Notes under the pieces: model-generated
What the model saw: the letters and a program-made list of their open reading frames with translations, nothing else
Told to the model about the DNA's origin: nothing
Databases searched by the model: none
Translations under genes and position numbers: made by a program
Source: Oopsacas minuta
Lineage: Eukaryota > Porifera > Hexactinellida > Lyssacinosida > Leucopsacidae
NCBI GenBank assembly: GCA_024704765.1
Contig: JAKMXF010000266.1
Span: 496,001 to 560,000 of the forward strand
Reading direction: 5' to 3'
DNA: 64,000 bases
Part shown: positions 1 to 11,700 of the stretch, piece by piece
Layout: each line of letters begins with the position of its first letter
Position numbering within the stretch: position 1 is the stretch's first letter

Positions 1-980
1 ATGAGAAGCACATTTTCTAAGTTCATTCTTTAGAAATGCTTGTTAATCGTGAATCGTATTAGAACTGGTATATATGTGTCTGGAATGCAAATATTACAGC
101 ATATCCGTGTCCAAACATTCCAGTTAAACCAAAGGAATTCTGCTCAAATTGGTATCTCACATTTTTTGTGAATTTCTATTGAATCTCGTTCATATTTAAT
201 AATTTCATTTGGATAAATCGACAAATCAATCTTTGCTATAATTCATTTAGTGATTTTGTGCTATATATTGTTACAGATTGGTTTACGAGGTAATGAATTA
301 TCAAATATCAAATTCTATGTTTTGTAGCTAAGTTTGATACTTAAATCTAGCTGAACTTTGTTCAGAGATACACTTACTGAAGATATCTTGTGATCATATT
401 CGAGTAGAATTTCGGTTTTCTGATCAACGCGGTAATTTATTATCCCAATTCAATAGAATTATACAATTTTACATTCATAGAGCTCGATAAAATGCTGAAA
501 TATCAATAAGTGAGGGAGTTCGGTCCTGCGAATCTCCTGATAACCCCCATTCCGCATTTCATACTTTGAAATGTAAATGTCCTTGAACGCGAGAGATATT
601 TGATTCAATATGTATAGCTACTTTCTCCAAAAACTGTTTTTCAATGATATTTGAGTAATCAAATATGCCCTAAGGACAGGCTAAGGTTGTTGAATGAATA
701 TAAAAATTGGTAAGAATTTTTCTTCTCAGAAACCCAAAAACCCAAAAATTTCAATTCAACAAAACGATAAATTGAATATTCAAGAAGATATATCGTACAA
801 TTCCCCGCTTATAGAGGTAATTTCAATAGTGTGAGGCATAATTTCCTCTATAGTATCCCCATTCCCCACCTTATAGAGATCCCACTTATAGATGTTGCAC
901 TATAAAACTTATTTTCTAAGGTGAAAGCACGAATAGAACATTCTTTATATAATTGTCCGTCCTCTGTATAGGATCCTTCA
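1..980. other. Upstream spacer of the multi-PDZ gene
   Basis: AT-rich sequence without a supported gene, RNA or clear repeat. It must contain the promoter and 5' untranslated region of the multi-PDZ gene that starts at 981. No core promoter element can be called with confidence by eye. Confidence 0.4.
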
Positions 981-3900
981 ATGCAATCCAAACGAATCTC
1001 CATAACTTTCGGTCAGAACCCAGAGCCTGTTGGTATCAGCATAAAGCGTCTGGACCTTTCAGAAGGTTCAGGGATATACGTCATAGGAATACAACCAAAT
1101 TCTCCAGCAGCTAGAGACGGTCGGCTAAAGGTATTTGACGAATTATTAACAGTTAATGACACTCCCGTCCGACAATTTCCATACGATCAACTGAGATCAA
1201 TTTTCACTCATAGAGGAATTACCCTGAAACTCACAGTATACCGTAATTGCTCAGCAGCTATACTACACGCTATCGGCTATCCTATACCAAACGATAATAC
1301 AGGAGAGAACTTTAATACATACCACAGTCCATCAAATTCAGACCCATCAATAGAATACGTAGAATTACACAGTGATATGAGAGATTTCGGATTCTTCGTT
1401 GCCCCGGGCTGTGGAGAGTATCCTGTCATTAATCATATATCTCCAGCTAGTCAGAGTGAATTAGATAACCGATTGAGGATAGGTGATGAACTAATTCAGG
1501 TCAACGAGCACCATGTAAGGAACGTAGCCTCACAGGTTGTTATGGAGCTAATACAGAAGAATACAGATATTAAACTCAAAGTAAGACACATGGTAGACCC
1601 GCTTAAAACTCCTACAGAAATGCACCCACAAGTAAATCATACTCGTGACGTAGATATTATATCAGTAACTATAATGAGGGATACTAGAGGTTCTCTTGGC
1701 ATATCAATACAAGGAGTGACGTCAGATAATGACGTATCATCTCCTGAAGATGGTATATACATAGCCAAAATTTCTACAGACGGACCAGCTGATATGAATG
1801 GGATAATTAAAGAAGGGGACAGGATTATTGAGGTTAATGGGAACAATCTAAAGGGTGTCGATCTTAAAAGAGCTCTAAGACTAGTGAAAATGAGTGGTAA
1901 CCCTGTGAATCTCGTGCTAGAGCGAGGAAGAGATGGTAAACAGGTGGAATTGGCATATGATCAAGATTCTAGTACGGAGAATTATACACAAGAGAATACA
2001 TTTACTATTCCTAGTGTTGTATCAGATGTTGAAGTTTCCCAACGAGAAGAATCAAATAAATCAAACAGTATTCACTCTGGTGTGAGCTCGATACACGGAT
2101 TCTATCCTTCCCGGCTATCAGAAGCTTCTCTACAGTTCTCTCATGATCCACAAGGGATACTAGATAAGGAAGAGAAAACGAGATTAGTCAAGGAATGGCA
2201 ACCCCGCGTCGGACCTGAGAAAATCGTAAAGATAGCACAACTCACCAAATACAGTGCTGACGGAGAGATAGGTCTGGAGATAGAACCAAAACCTGTTTAT
2301 CAGAAGAACGAGCTTACCGGCATGAAGACTGTAATCTCAGCTATCAGTAGCGGACCTGCTAAAGATGACGGTGTATTACTCCAGGGAGATGAGATACTAG
2401 AAATCAATGGTGTACGTGTTACAGATGTACATTATGATGACGTCATTGCTCTCCTCAAGGCTACACCTCAACAGATTAGACTAGTCGTAGCTGGTCCTCA
2501 TGAACGAGGAGAGGTCCCCACACATTATCTAATGTCAAGTCTATCCTCTTCAGAGGGGGAATCTCCGTCTAACACGCTAGAAATGCCACAACGTAAGAAA
2601 TCATACAAATCAAACAAGTTTCGTGACGCAGCGAATAGCTCGACTTATCCTCGACAACAAATCTCAAGACTACATGAAATAATACAAACAGATCTAGATG
2701 AGACTGATGACCTACTTTTACTGAAAGAAATACACGAGCAGAACCGTAAGGAACAACTGGAAGAATTAGAACAAATGAAAATAGAAAAAGAAAAGTTAGA
2801 GAGGGAAGTATTCTCTAAATCAGAGCTAGACAATGAAGCTAAATTAAACTTACGTGCTTGTTTAGATAGAGTACAGCTTCATTATGAGAAAGAAACTACA
2901 CTACCCAGACCCTCTAAATACTCAAAGATGTTCTCATACAAACATCCTAATCTTAATTCCTTTGGACAAACTTCTACTTCATACGTAGCTTCAGGTATTG
3001 CTACTACTCCACGCGCACCTAAAGCACCGAATAATCCCAAATTCTTTATGTTAGATGACATGGAAAATACTACTAAACCTCTTCCTATAACGTACAACCA
3101 AGATTCCCTTAAAACTGACAAGTCTAAAGTAGCTGAGCTCGGTCTGGAGCCCAATGAAGCTAATCTCCTTAATCTAGTATGTGTACCATTTAACAAACAT
3201 GAATCTAACAAGAAAAACCAACCATTGGCTCTGATACCATTTCCCATAATGTCACACAGTGCTACTACTAGTGATGACGAGTCAATACAATCTCCTACGA
3301 AACTTTCATTCCCTGAGACTCCAATATTACCATCTATTGAGCAAGAGGCTGAACATGTGTTCAACTCCCGGATAGAAAATGAACGACAGGAGATAACTGT
3401 GACTAAAGGTGAGACGTTAGGGATAGGAATTGATCGTCAGAGGGTTCCTGAGACAAAGGGGAAGAAGTATAAAATAGTTATACATGATATTGTAGCAGGA
3501 TCAGCTCCAGCCAAAGATGGTCGTTTGAAAATAGGAGATGAGTTACTATCCATAAACTCATTCAATGTGGAAGGGAAATCGAAACAAGAAGTTGCTCTAC
3601 ATATAACTAATCTGCCAAAAGGCCCTGTCGTCCTTACCGTACTCCATCAGCAACAGGACACACTCACCAAGGAGAACAAGCATGAGTTTTTGAAAAAAGG
3701 CCAGACTCCCTTACGTACATTCAAGCTTATATCACCTGAAAAAACTAATCTGAATAAAATAGAAAAAGCTTTCTCTCTAAGCACAATATCTGACGGCAGT
3801 AAAATTGATTTCCTTGGTTCACGTATAACTCACTCAAGCTCAAACAGCAATAACTCCCTCAATGATCATATCGATCCTTATCCACTCAAGATGTTATCTA

Positions 3901-6692
3901 ATATCCATGGTGTAGATAAACTACATAAAATATGGGATGATTTCAATATTGACTCCTTGGAATTAGAAGATGGGAATAGACTTTTCAAATCTAAATCCCT
4001 AGATTTAGAAACACGTGACGAAAGTAGCTCAAACTCTCTTGATGAGCTCCACACTACTTTCCTAGACCAAGATATATCTGTATTCCCTCAACCAAGTGAA
4101 GAACTGAATAATAATAATACCTTACAAATGAAATCTAATCATAATTCAACTCATGGACAGGCAACTGAACAAATTTCCTACTCTTACGAGAATTCCCCAC
4201 CTATTTTACCACAACAACATCCACAACAACATCAACAACAATATTATCAATCAGCTGGTAATGGGAAGAGACAATCAGTTCCAAGAGGCGTAGTGCGAGA
4301 AGTCCATCTCTCTCGGAAAAGAGATGCCAACCTCGGTATAAGTATTGTGGAGAAATTCATCCCTGGTGTACTAGAACAGTCTAAAGGTATTTTCATCAAA
4401 TTAATAACAGATCCCATTGTTTTGTCAGGACAACTTGAACAGGATGATCAAGTCCTGGAAGTGAATGGGATTGATATGAACGGGTTTCTCCACGACCAGG
4501 CTGTAAATCTTATCAAAAAGGCAAGTGAGCCTGTTATTTTAAAGCTCCTACATTCACCTGAATTCGTCAAGAGAATATCTTTAGCGAAAATAGCAAGTGA
4601 ACATTCAGAATTAGGCGGGGAAATTATACATTCCTATTTCGTCACCGGTAACAAGGGATCAGGTATTGTAGTAGAGACAGCTAGACAGATAAACGAGAGA
4701 GTTGGACGGACTTACTTCAAAGTATCTGAGGTTATAAAACGCTCAAGTGCAGAAGAAAGTAAGAACATAATGAAAGATGACGTCATAATAAATATTAACG
4801 GGCTGAATGCAGTTGGTATAAATCACCAACAACTAGTTAAACTACTGAACACACCACACTGTGACGTATCCATCATATTATGTCGTACAACAAACAAATC
4901 GCCACGTGAATTAAACAATGATAGACATCCTCCTTCAAGAGCTAGACTATACCTAAAAAGCTGTCTGATCGATAAAGTACATGAAGTTGAAATTTGTGTT
5001 GAAGCACAAGAGAGTGCACATCAAAGGCCTATTATTGTTATTACAGGTGTTAAATCAAAACATCCGTCATTCCTAGAGGAGATACACCCAGGAGATGAAT
5101 TGGTAGCTATCAACAAGAAGAATCTTAACGGCTGGAAGGTTGAGAATGTACAGAGATGGTTGTATGAGCTACAACTCACCTCTCAATACGAGATATCATT
5201 CTATTCACGTGCTCCTCACAGCACAAGCACTAGTACGGGTTCAGCACACTCTTACGAGTTAGAACAAACACGACCACCCTCATACACACATCAGTTATCA
5301 GCACAATTCACCTGTGTATTCTATAAGGAAGCTAGACAGGATGTAGGACTTTTATTTGTAGATGGAGAAGTTGATGGAGTATACATAGAAGAAGTGGATC
5401 CTAATGGATTAGCTGCTACAGACCAAAGAGTACGACCTGGATGTAGAGTAGTAGCTATTAATGATAGAAATCTTATGAACGATGAAGCGTCGTTTGTTGA
5501 AATGGTTCTTAACGGAGTAATAGGTCAGATATCTCTAACTCTAGAGAGTTCATTCGTGCATAGAGTACCTCATCAACATGCACACGGTTACTTCACATAC
5601 TCTTCAGAGAGTAGTCAGGATATGTCTACTACACATTCACCACAACCTCACAGAAGTATGCCTGAACACAATATACCTCCTCAGTATCAAAATATGCAGC
5701 CTCAATATCACAATATTCCCCCTCAGATGCACAATCTGTCCCCACAGGTAAATCTGCCTCCTCCAGTTCATGATATGTCTGATTATTTCCCCAAACGTGG
5801 TACACGCATAGTTCAACTATTCCGGGAAGGAGAAAAGGGGTTCGGATTGACCCTCAGAGGCGGGGCTAACACCAGTCACGGTGACCTCCCTCTCTTCGTC
5901 GGTAAAGTGTACCAACATCAGGCTGCACACCGTTCAGGACAAGTACACGAACGTGACGTCATATTAGCAATCAATGACATACCAACATTAGGCATGACGT
6001 GTATAGAAGCTGTAGCCGTGTTGAAAGCTTATAAAGTTATTACACTAACTCTATCGGATGAGAAGGATCCTATAGCAGATATACTATTACCACAACAGAG
6101 GAATAGTGGTATGTATAACGACCTGATGTCATCTAAGGAGTCTCTCAAATCTCGTGATGCATACATTTCTAACAACAATTCTAATCCAGAACGTAAATAC
6201 GCTTACAATCCGTATTCTCCTGGTCACACACCGCCAATGCGTTACAATACTAATGTCTTAGTGCCTACATACCCAGCTAATATGTACACAGACTGGAATT
6301 CTCATTATATATCTCCTCACGTGATGCAACCTAATGAGAAAATTAACGAACCTCCTCCTTATGAAGTATCACAGAACTATATACTCAAACAGGAGGCGAA
6401 TTTGCTTATGGTACATTTGCAAAACGTCATGCAGCGGGGCTTTGGCTTCAGTATAAGCGGGGGTGTCGATAATTTATCCGGCCCACAGCCCATACTTATA
6501 AAATCAATGACAGACGACGGTGCTGCGAAACTTGACGGTAATTTCGCAGTAGGTGATGAAATATGCGCTGTGAATGGACACTCCCTGATAAATGTTACAC
6601 ATCACCATGCTGTCAATATACTCAAACAATGCCAAGAACAATTGAAGCCAGAACAGGAAGTACAATTATTGATAAGAAAACGACAAGTATAA
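981..6692 (+). CDS. Multi-PDZ scaffold protein (11 PDZ domains), single exon
   Basis: A 1903-residue open frame without introns. About eleven PDZ domains are recognisable by their carboxylate-binding loop (GIGID, GFGLTL, GFGFSI types) followed by a GDEI/GDELL-xxINxxx segment. Approximate residues are 5-90, 124-205, 225-315, 413-510, 802-892, 1105-1192, 1214-1300, 1321-1410, 1442-1525, 1607-1695 and 1808-1900. A charged coiled coil lies near 560-638. The linkers are Ser/Asn/Gln/His-rich with Q/H runs near 1075-1090. No L27, FERM, guanylate-kinase or phosphatase domain is seen, so this is a pure PDZ array of MUPP1/PATJ or PDZD2 type. By family it should cluster membrane receptors or junction proteins at the cell cortex. 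The first ATG was chosen because PDZ1 begins right after it. Several PDZ domains (8 and 9) have poor binding loops and may not bind C-terminal peptides. Orthology is not assigned. Confidence 0.9.
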   Translation: MQSKRISITFGQNPEPVGISIKRLDLSEGSGIYVIGIQPNSPAARDGRLKVFDELLTVNDTPVRQFPYDQLRSIFTHRGITLKLTVYRNCSAAILHAIGYPIPNDNTGENFNTYHSPSNSDPSIEYVELHSDMRDFGFFVAPGCGEYPVINHISPASQSELDNRLRIGDELIQVNEHHVRNVASQVVMELIQKNTDIKLKVRHMVDPLKTPTEMHPQVNHTRDVDIISVTIMRDTRGSLGISIQGVTSDNDVSSPEDGIYIAKISTDGPADMNGIIKEGDRIIEVNGNNLKGVDLKRALRLVKMSGNPVNLVLERGRDGKQVELAYDQDSSTENYTQENTFTIPSVVSDVEVSQREESNKSNSIHSGVSSIHGFYPSRLSEASLQFSHDPQGILDKEEKTRLVKEWQPRVGPEKIVKIAQLTKYSADGEIGLEIEPKPVYQKNELTGMKTVISAISSGPAKDDGVLLQGDEILEINGVRVTDVHYDDVIALLKATPQQIRLVVAGPHERGEVPTHYLMSSLSSSEGESPSNTLEMPQRKKSYKSNKFRDAANSSTYPRQQISRLHEIIQTDLDETDDLLLLKEIHEQNRKEQLEELEQMKIEKEKLEREVFSKSELDNEAKLNLRACLDRVQLHYEKETTLPRPSKYSKMFSYKHPNLNSFGQTSTSYVASGIATTPRAPKAPNNPKFFMLDDMENTTKPLPITYNQDSLKTDKSKVAELGLEPNEANLLNLVCVPFNKHESNKKNQPLALIPFPIMSHSATTSDDESIQSPTKLSFPETPILPSIEQEAEHVFNSRIENERQEITVTKGETLGIGIDRQRVPETKGKKYKIVIHDIVAGSAPAKDGRLKIGDELLSINSFNVEGKSKQEVALHITNLPKGPVVLTVLHQQQDTLTKENKHEFLKKGQTPLRTFKLISPEKTNLNKIEKAFSLSTISDGSKIDFLGSRITHSSSNSNNSLNDHIDPYPLKMLSNIHGVDKLHKIWDDFNIDSLELEDGNRLFKSKSLDLETRDESSSNSLDELHTTFLDQDISVFPQPSEELNNNNTLQMKSNHNSTHGQATEQISYSYENSPPILPQQHPQQHQQQYYQSAGNGKRQSVPRGVVREVHLSRKRDANLGISIVEKFIPGVLEQSKGIFIKLITDPIVLSGQLEQDDQVLEVNGIDMNGFLHDQAVNLIKKASEPVILKLLHSPEFVKRISLAKIASEHSELGGEIIHSYFVTGNKGSGIVVETARQINERVGRTYFKVSEVIKRSSAEESKNIMKDDVIININGLNAVGINHQQLVKLLNTPHCDVSIILCRTTNKSPRELNNDRHPPSRARLYLKSCLIDKVHEVEICVEAQESAHQRPIIVITGVKSKHPSFLEEIHPGDELVAINKKNLNGWKVENVQRWLYELQLTSQYEISFYSRAPHSTSTSTGSAHSYELEQTRPPSYTHQLSAQFTCVFYKEARQDVGLLFVDGEVDGVYIEEVDPNGLAATDQRVRPGCRVVAINDRNLMNDEASFVEMVLNGVIGQISLTLESSFVHRVPHQHAHGYFTYSSESSQDMSTTHSPQPHRSMPEHNIPPQYQNMQPQYHNIPPQMHNLSPQVNLPPPVHDMSDYFPKRGTRIVQLFREGEKGFGLTLRGGANTSHGDLPLFVGKVYQHQAAHRSGQVHERDVILAINDIPTLGMTCIEAVAVLKAYKVITLTLSDEKDPIADILLPQQRNSGMYNDLMSSKESLKSRDAYISNNNSNPERKYAYNPYSPGHTPPMRYNTNVLVPTYPANMYTDWNSHYISPHVMQPNEKINEPPPYEVSQNYILKQEANLLMVHLQNVMQRGFGFSISGGVDNLSGPQPILIKSMTDDGAAKLDGNFAVGDEICAVNGHSLINVTHHHAVNILKQCQEQLKPEQEVQLLIRKRQV

Positions 6693-7814
6693 CTCTTTAA
6701 TGTATTGCTTTGTATGTTTTTTAATCGTGTATCTTTCTATTTCAATACAGCCCCTTAAATAGTATGTCTAGCTTATCAATATCAACCCAGCAGAGCTAAA
6801 GATAGTTTGATTGTTTCTATTCACAATTCAACGAGAATTATATCATTTTAATACGCATTGTTAATGTTAGAATTGATTTAATACAGTAGAACTTCGTTTG
6901 ACGCGTTTTGACGCAAGTTTTCTCGATTCTTTGCTAGTAACTCTCTAGTACTTGAGATTTTTAATTTTAGCGTCCCTGGTTATGCGTCAGGCGCTAGAAA
7001 ATCACTCCCAAGACTTGCGAAGAAAGATTTATCGCCACCCTCTAGAGTCTAGAAGGATATTTTGATTAAATATATGAATATGCCTCATTTCACTACACAA
7101 CAAATAATTCCCAACATCATTTATCGTATCTTCAAAATTGGGTTCTTATTCAGAGCAATGCAACATATATTATCGCGATATGTACTATGAATAAGTTTAC
7201 ATATAAGACTGATTTGAGAATATGAAACCTTGCGTAACCGGTTACATCAATATAGCTGTTGAAAGCTTCTATGAGAATAACTGATTTCTCTGCTGTAGCT
7301 TCTAGGAACTAACCTGCCGCGTGAAATGGGAATACCCGTTTTCACAACATGACATTAACTCTTCCTCAAGACTGGGGAGAATTAATTAAGGACCCACGAC
7401 TATGAGGGCCACGTTTTTGATAAGGGCTGAATTACAGTGAGCTCACATACATACTGCATAATTGTTGCATTCATTCATTAGCTCTCTAAACACACACCTT
7501 CAGGTCATAGGGCACTGGACAACACAGCAAGAATGTTACTACTATTCTCTCAATGAAGACTCCAAAAACACATTTTCGATGAGTTATTTGAGTATGATGA
7601 AATTAGATAAAACACCAAAATATCCACTGTAGGAAGCAAATTTCCAAATTTCTGGTTGCCCACGTGATGCCTATACATAATGCTATGATAATATCAAATA
7701 CTAACATGTTTATGTTTAATCAACTTCACAGATACTACACATACATTAAACTAAATAATAATATATAGAATTTGTTAAGATACTCAAATAATGACTGTTC
7801 TTCTCTTTGAATAG
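6693..7814. other. Spacer between multi-PDZ and SMIM30-like genes
   Basis: No coding region is supported. A stretch starting at about 6885 (cagtagaacttcgtttgacg) resembles one end of the pogo-type short inverted-repeat elements found elsewhere in the window. Its partner end is not obvious. The rest is AT-rich and featureless to the eye, and must hold the 3' ends of both convergent genes. Confidence 0.35.
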
Positions 7815-8003
7815 TTAAGACTTTGAGCCGTAGACTTTACGTCCAACGAATCCTAGAATAATACAAGTAGTAATGAATCCAATAACGAGGATAATAACCA
7901 ATGCTATTCCATCTAATGCCCCGAATGTATAAGCATGTACTGGTGCGAATAAACTGCACAGAAGCAGTGTGAAGAAACAAACTAGCTCTGTTGATGTAGA
8001 CAT
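7815..8003 (-). CDS. Small single-pass membrane protein, SMIM30-like
   Basis: A 62-residue protein from the ATG at 8003; an in-frame ATG at 8021 would add six residues. It has an N-terminal hydrophobic stretch ending in a plausible signal-peptidase site (PVHA|Y), then a DGIALVIILVIGF membrane segment and a short basic tail (GRKVYGSKS). This order, and the D-x-IAL start of the membrane helix followed by a basic tail, closely resemble vertebrate small integral membrane protein 30 (59 residues). Its inferred location is the secretory pathway or ER membrane. It lies just downstream of the LRRK-like gene on the same strand. The short length makes orthology tentative, but signal peptide, helix and tail together make a real gene likely. 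Confidence 0.65.
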   Translation of the reverse strand: MSTSTELVCFFTLLLCSLFAPVHAYTFGALDGIALVIILVIGFITTCIILGFVGRKVYGSKS

Positions 8004-8021
8004 ATTCCTTATCTCTTTCAA

Positions 8022-8764
8022 TTCTCAATTTACAATCTTTCCCGATGAAATAAGATATATATAAATCTAATGTAATTTGATTGAGTAATATTAACCAAGG
8101 TAGTTTATGATATAGGACTAATGGTGAATGAAACCATGTGTGCAACTTGAGAAGTCTTATGGCAGAAATTACTGCATTGTGATTACACCATGCTGGTAAG
8201 GTTATATATCTGAATTTGTATAGACGCGGGATTAATTCTAAAATTAGCACATAAAGTAGAGGTGTATGCAATATTACTTAAGATGATGAGGCTATTTATA
8301 AATTTATTTCTTTAACATATTTGATGCCATTTATGGATAAATACATTAACTTTAATCTTATAAACAACATATTTGGCTAGGTGGTATGGTATAGGGACGT
8401 TATAAGAACATTCATTACTACCAAGGCGGTTCTTATAACCGACCACTGTATTCCCTTTCACCTTGTATACAGTCGGATCACTGTACTAAACCACTACTAG
8501 CTTTTCTAGCTTTTCCAGTTTTTCCAGGACACATTCATTTATTTTGTGTTTTCAAGAGTACTATCGATAACGTGCATCTATGTTCCGAGTTTTATGTAAT
8601 AACATTTTTTCCGCTTTTCTGAGGAAATAGCGGACATTATTAAACGCGTAGCATATATGTATACATTTATATATCTGCTTTACGTGATTATCACATAACT
8701 GGTTGGGAGAGGGTATATTCATAGGAATGCGTTATAAATTGTAGCATGCACTATAAAGATATAA
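8022..8764. other. Spacer with a short inverted-repeat element
   Basis: No supported gene. Around 8388-8450 the sequence carries a degenerate short element whose end reads as ggttcttataaccgaccactg followed by TA. It matches in reverse the ends of the 83-bp element at 62128-62210. The spacer also includes the 3' flank of the LRRK-like gene. Confidence 0.4.
8388..8450. mobile_element. MITE fragment, same family as 62128-62210
   Basis: Two opposed ttataagaac-type motifs (near 8402 and 8430) and a terminal accactg|TA match the inverted termini of the small element at 62128-62210. The left end is diverged. Confidence 0.4.
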
Positions 8765-11700
8765 TTACAAATTAAAGGATTCTTGAGAATCTTTATTCTC
8801 ACTCTCCTTATCATCTCCATTGACAAGTTGTTCAATAACGTTATCTTGTAATTCATCAGAGTTTTGTTTCATTAAAGATAATGTATTAGCTCTATGTGTA
8901 AAACTATCATCTTCTGATTCATCTGAATCTTGTTCAATAGATGGACTCGTTATATCTGATCCTCTCTTCAGTGTACCACCCTTTGAATAACTATTAGATG
9001 AGTATGCAGAGCTGCATAACTTTGTACGTGACTGTATAGCACTAGATTGGAATCTCCATACCATTAATCTGGATGCAATCTCGTTCTGTTCAACTGATAC
9101 AACTACCTCTACATCTCCTGATATATGTACAGTGGGTAGAGGTTGTATAGAACGTATCTTACTTCTGCTACAGTGTTGGTAAGCTATAAGAGGACTCTCT
9201 TCTATTACAAGATCACTCACACGAGGAGGTTCCTAAAGTAGGAATCGTATAGACATTGCATAAACCAATTATTTTAGTAGCTATATTGCTAACCGAGTCA
9301 AATAGAATTTAAAATGTTGTAATTTTTGTTCGTTATCAAATTGCAAACCCTAAAAATAGTAGTATTTTCGCATTATTCGGCCTTTTAAACGGTACGTAAC
9401 CCCGGTAGTATAAAGAGTGGTAAAGTACTTTCAATTTTTATAGCAATTAGAATTATACGACGTATAATGGAATTTGCTTCGGGGTTTGGTTCTCAAACAG
9501 TTGCTAATAGGCAAATATATATTGCTAGTATTAAGCTAGTGCTAATAAGCGAACTCTACTGTACATGTATTATTTGTAATTAATATACACCTCATCTTGT
9601 GATTGATATGAATTAACCAATGGAGCTTTCAAAGCATTTCCCACTATAGATTTTCTGCTGCTGAACTGAATGTTCCCAGATCCGCTGTTAGACCGGAACT
9701 TCTCAACCTCTGGTACCAGAGACCGTATCATCACAACATCTAACAGCAATAGAGTCCCTGTCTTAGTCCCCACCCATATAAGGTTACCCTGTGGAGCTAT
9801 TGCAGTCAATTCACTGACCTCCTTTCTGTTGATGTCTGGAAGAATTCTAAAGGTAAGATTTGGTCATGATTACATACTTAGATATCTCATATATTATTAT
9901 TTTTATACAAAAATTACATATATGTAAATCATGTTTATCTTAATAATAATATTATGATTATTACTCATTAGATATTCCTCTGGCTAGAGATTGTACAACT
10001 TTTAGGGAGAGGACGAGAATCTCCTTTTTCTCTAACTTGGTCAAATCATAAATATTGTTATCATAATGTCAACCTACTGTAAATCGAATCTTAGCAATAA
10101 TCTCCCAGTTTCCCAATCCCAAATCCAAATATATGAGCATCTTCTTGCTATTGTCCATATCCATGCGCCGCTAATCACCATGTCTGTTACTGTCTCATTA
10201 GCTACGAATCTGTTACTATTTCTAGTCGAGAAATAGGGTGCTAGTATTTCCTGCTCGCGATGATGAGCTATACCTTTAAATTTTGGTTGTTCTTTCAATG
10301 TTAGAGGGTTTATCACTAGCATTTTATGTCCACAAGCTGCCCATATTAATCCACGTGGAGTTTGGATAATTCCTCTGCATGGCTTATTCTCTTGTAGCAA
10401 TACAGCTTTCTCTCCTAAATTCATATTTGTATAAATGTAACTGTAAATTGGAATACTATCGAAACTGGAATTTGTTTGTGCAATAATTTATGTATGTACA
10501 TATAGCTCTGAATTGTACAGGACATTTGGCCTGTATTTTTGTCTATGAATTGAATCAAATAATCCGATTTTAGCATTACAATAATATACAGCTTGATTCT
10601 AGTTCTCGAGTGTTCGAATGGATCAGATCTACTACTACAGACTACTGTATACATCCAGGGGGAAAATATTGGATATTTCTGGCTCTTTAGCTCATAAGAA
10701 AGGGAAAAAATCGTATTATTTCCTTATAAAATTGGATATCTAGAGAAAATTTTGAGAATCCAGTGATTTCGAGAGTTGGTAAGTATGTATATAGTAATTG
10801 TAATTGGTCATTATGACAACATCCATACATTATTCTACAATATTGACTTATTTAGGGGAATCTCATTAATACGAATTTCCGGATAAGACAAACAAATTTG
10901 ACCGTCAGTTGGTGTTCGTATAAATGAGGTTCCACATAATATCTACCTTCTAATGGATTATGTATAACATCTCCATTCTTCATACCCATAAATACCATGA
11001 TATTACCGTTAGCTAGTCCTACTAACACTCTATACTTTAGCATTTCTAGTCCCTCCTGATCTGGCTTAAGTTCTTTTACACTCTCCCAATTCTTGTCTAT
11101 TGGCATGAGTGAGAGAACTGCATCCTAAAGCACGAATAGTAGGAAAGGTAATTCATTTAGCAGCTGTATGCGACCATCAGAAGGGTAGTGTAGTTTAGGG
11201 TCCTTCCCTTCCCATTTTGTCGAAATGAGAATTTCTAGCATAATTGAATTAAAGGCAAAAGGTGTGAATTATGATTAATCATATCATAACTCTGAATTTC
11301 TAACTTTGAAGGTTCTGCAAATATCAAAATTGGACTCTACGCACCCTATTACCCTGACAACATCTAGCATGCTTTTTGAATTTTACGTAAAATTTGTGAA
11401 AATATGATAAATCAATTTCCTTCCCCAGGTGCAGATCTCCAACTCAAAATGTACATATATATGTACCAATTTTAATGTTAATCGGATTGCTAAATTTGCA
11501 AGGCCGACAGATGGAGGGATATACGTACGTATGTAAGTCACACATCGTCCATGTCATTAAGGCATCTCCCGATGGGAGCTGCGCTAATTAGTCTTACTAA
11601 TACTATTGGCTATTCACCTAATGACCTTGTATTTACCTGTAGTTGCCCACAGTAATAGTTATTCATATCAGGAAGATCATACACATATAGAGCTCCTTTA

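Noticed and set aside
2882-3364. Long antisense open frame inside the multi-PDZ gene
   Set aside because: It mirrors the codon pattern of the sense gene and has no domain; the sense frame is clearly coding.
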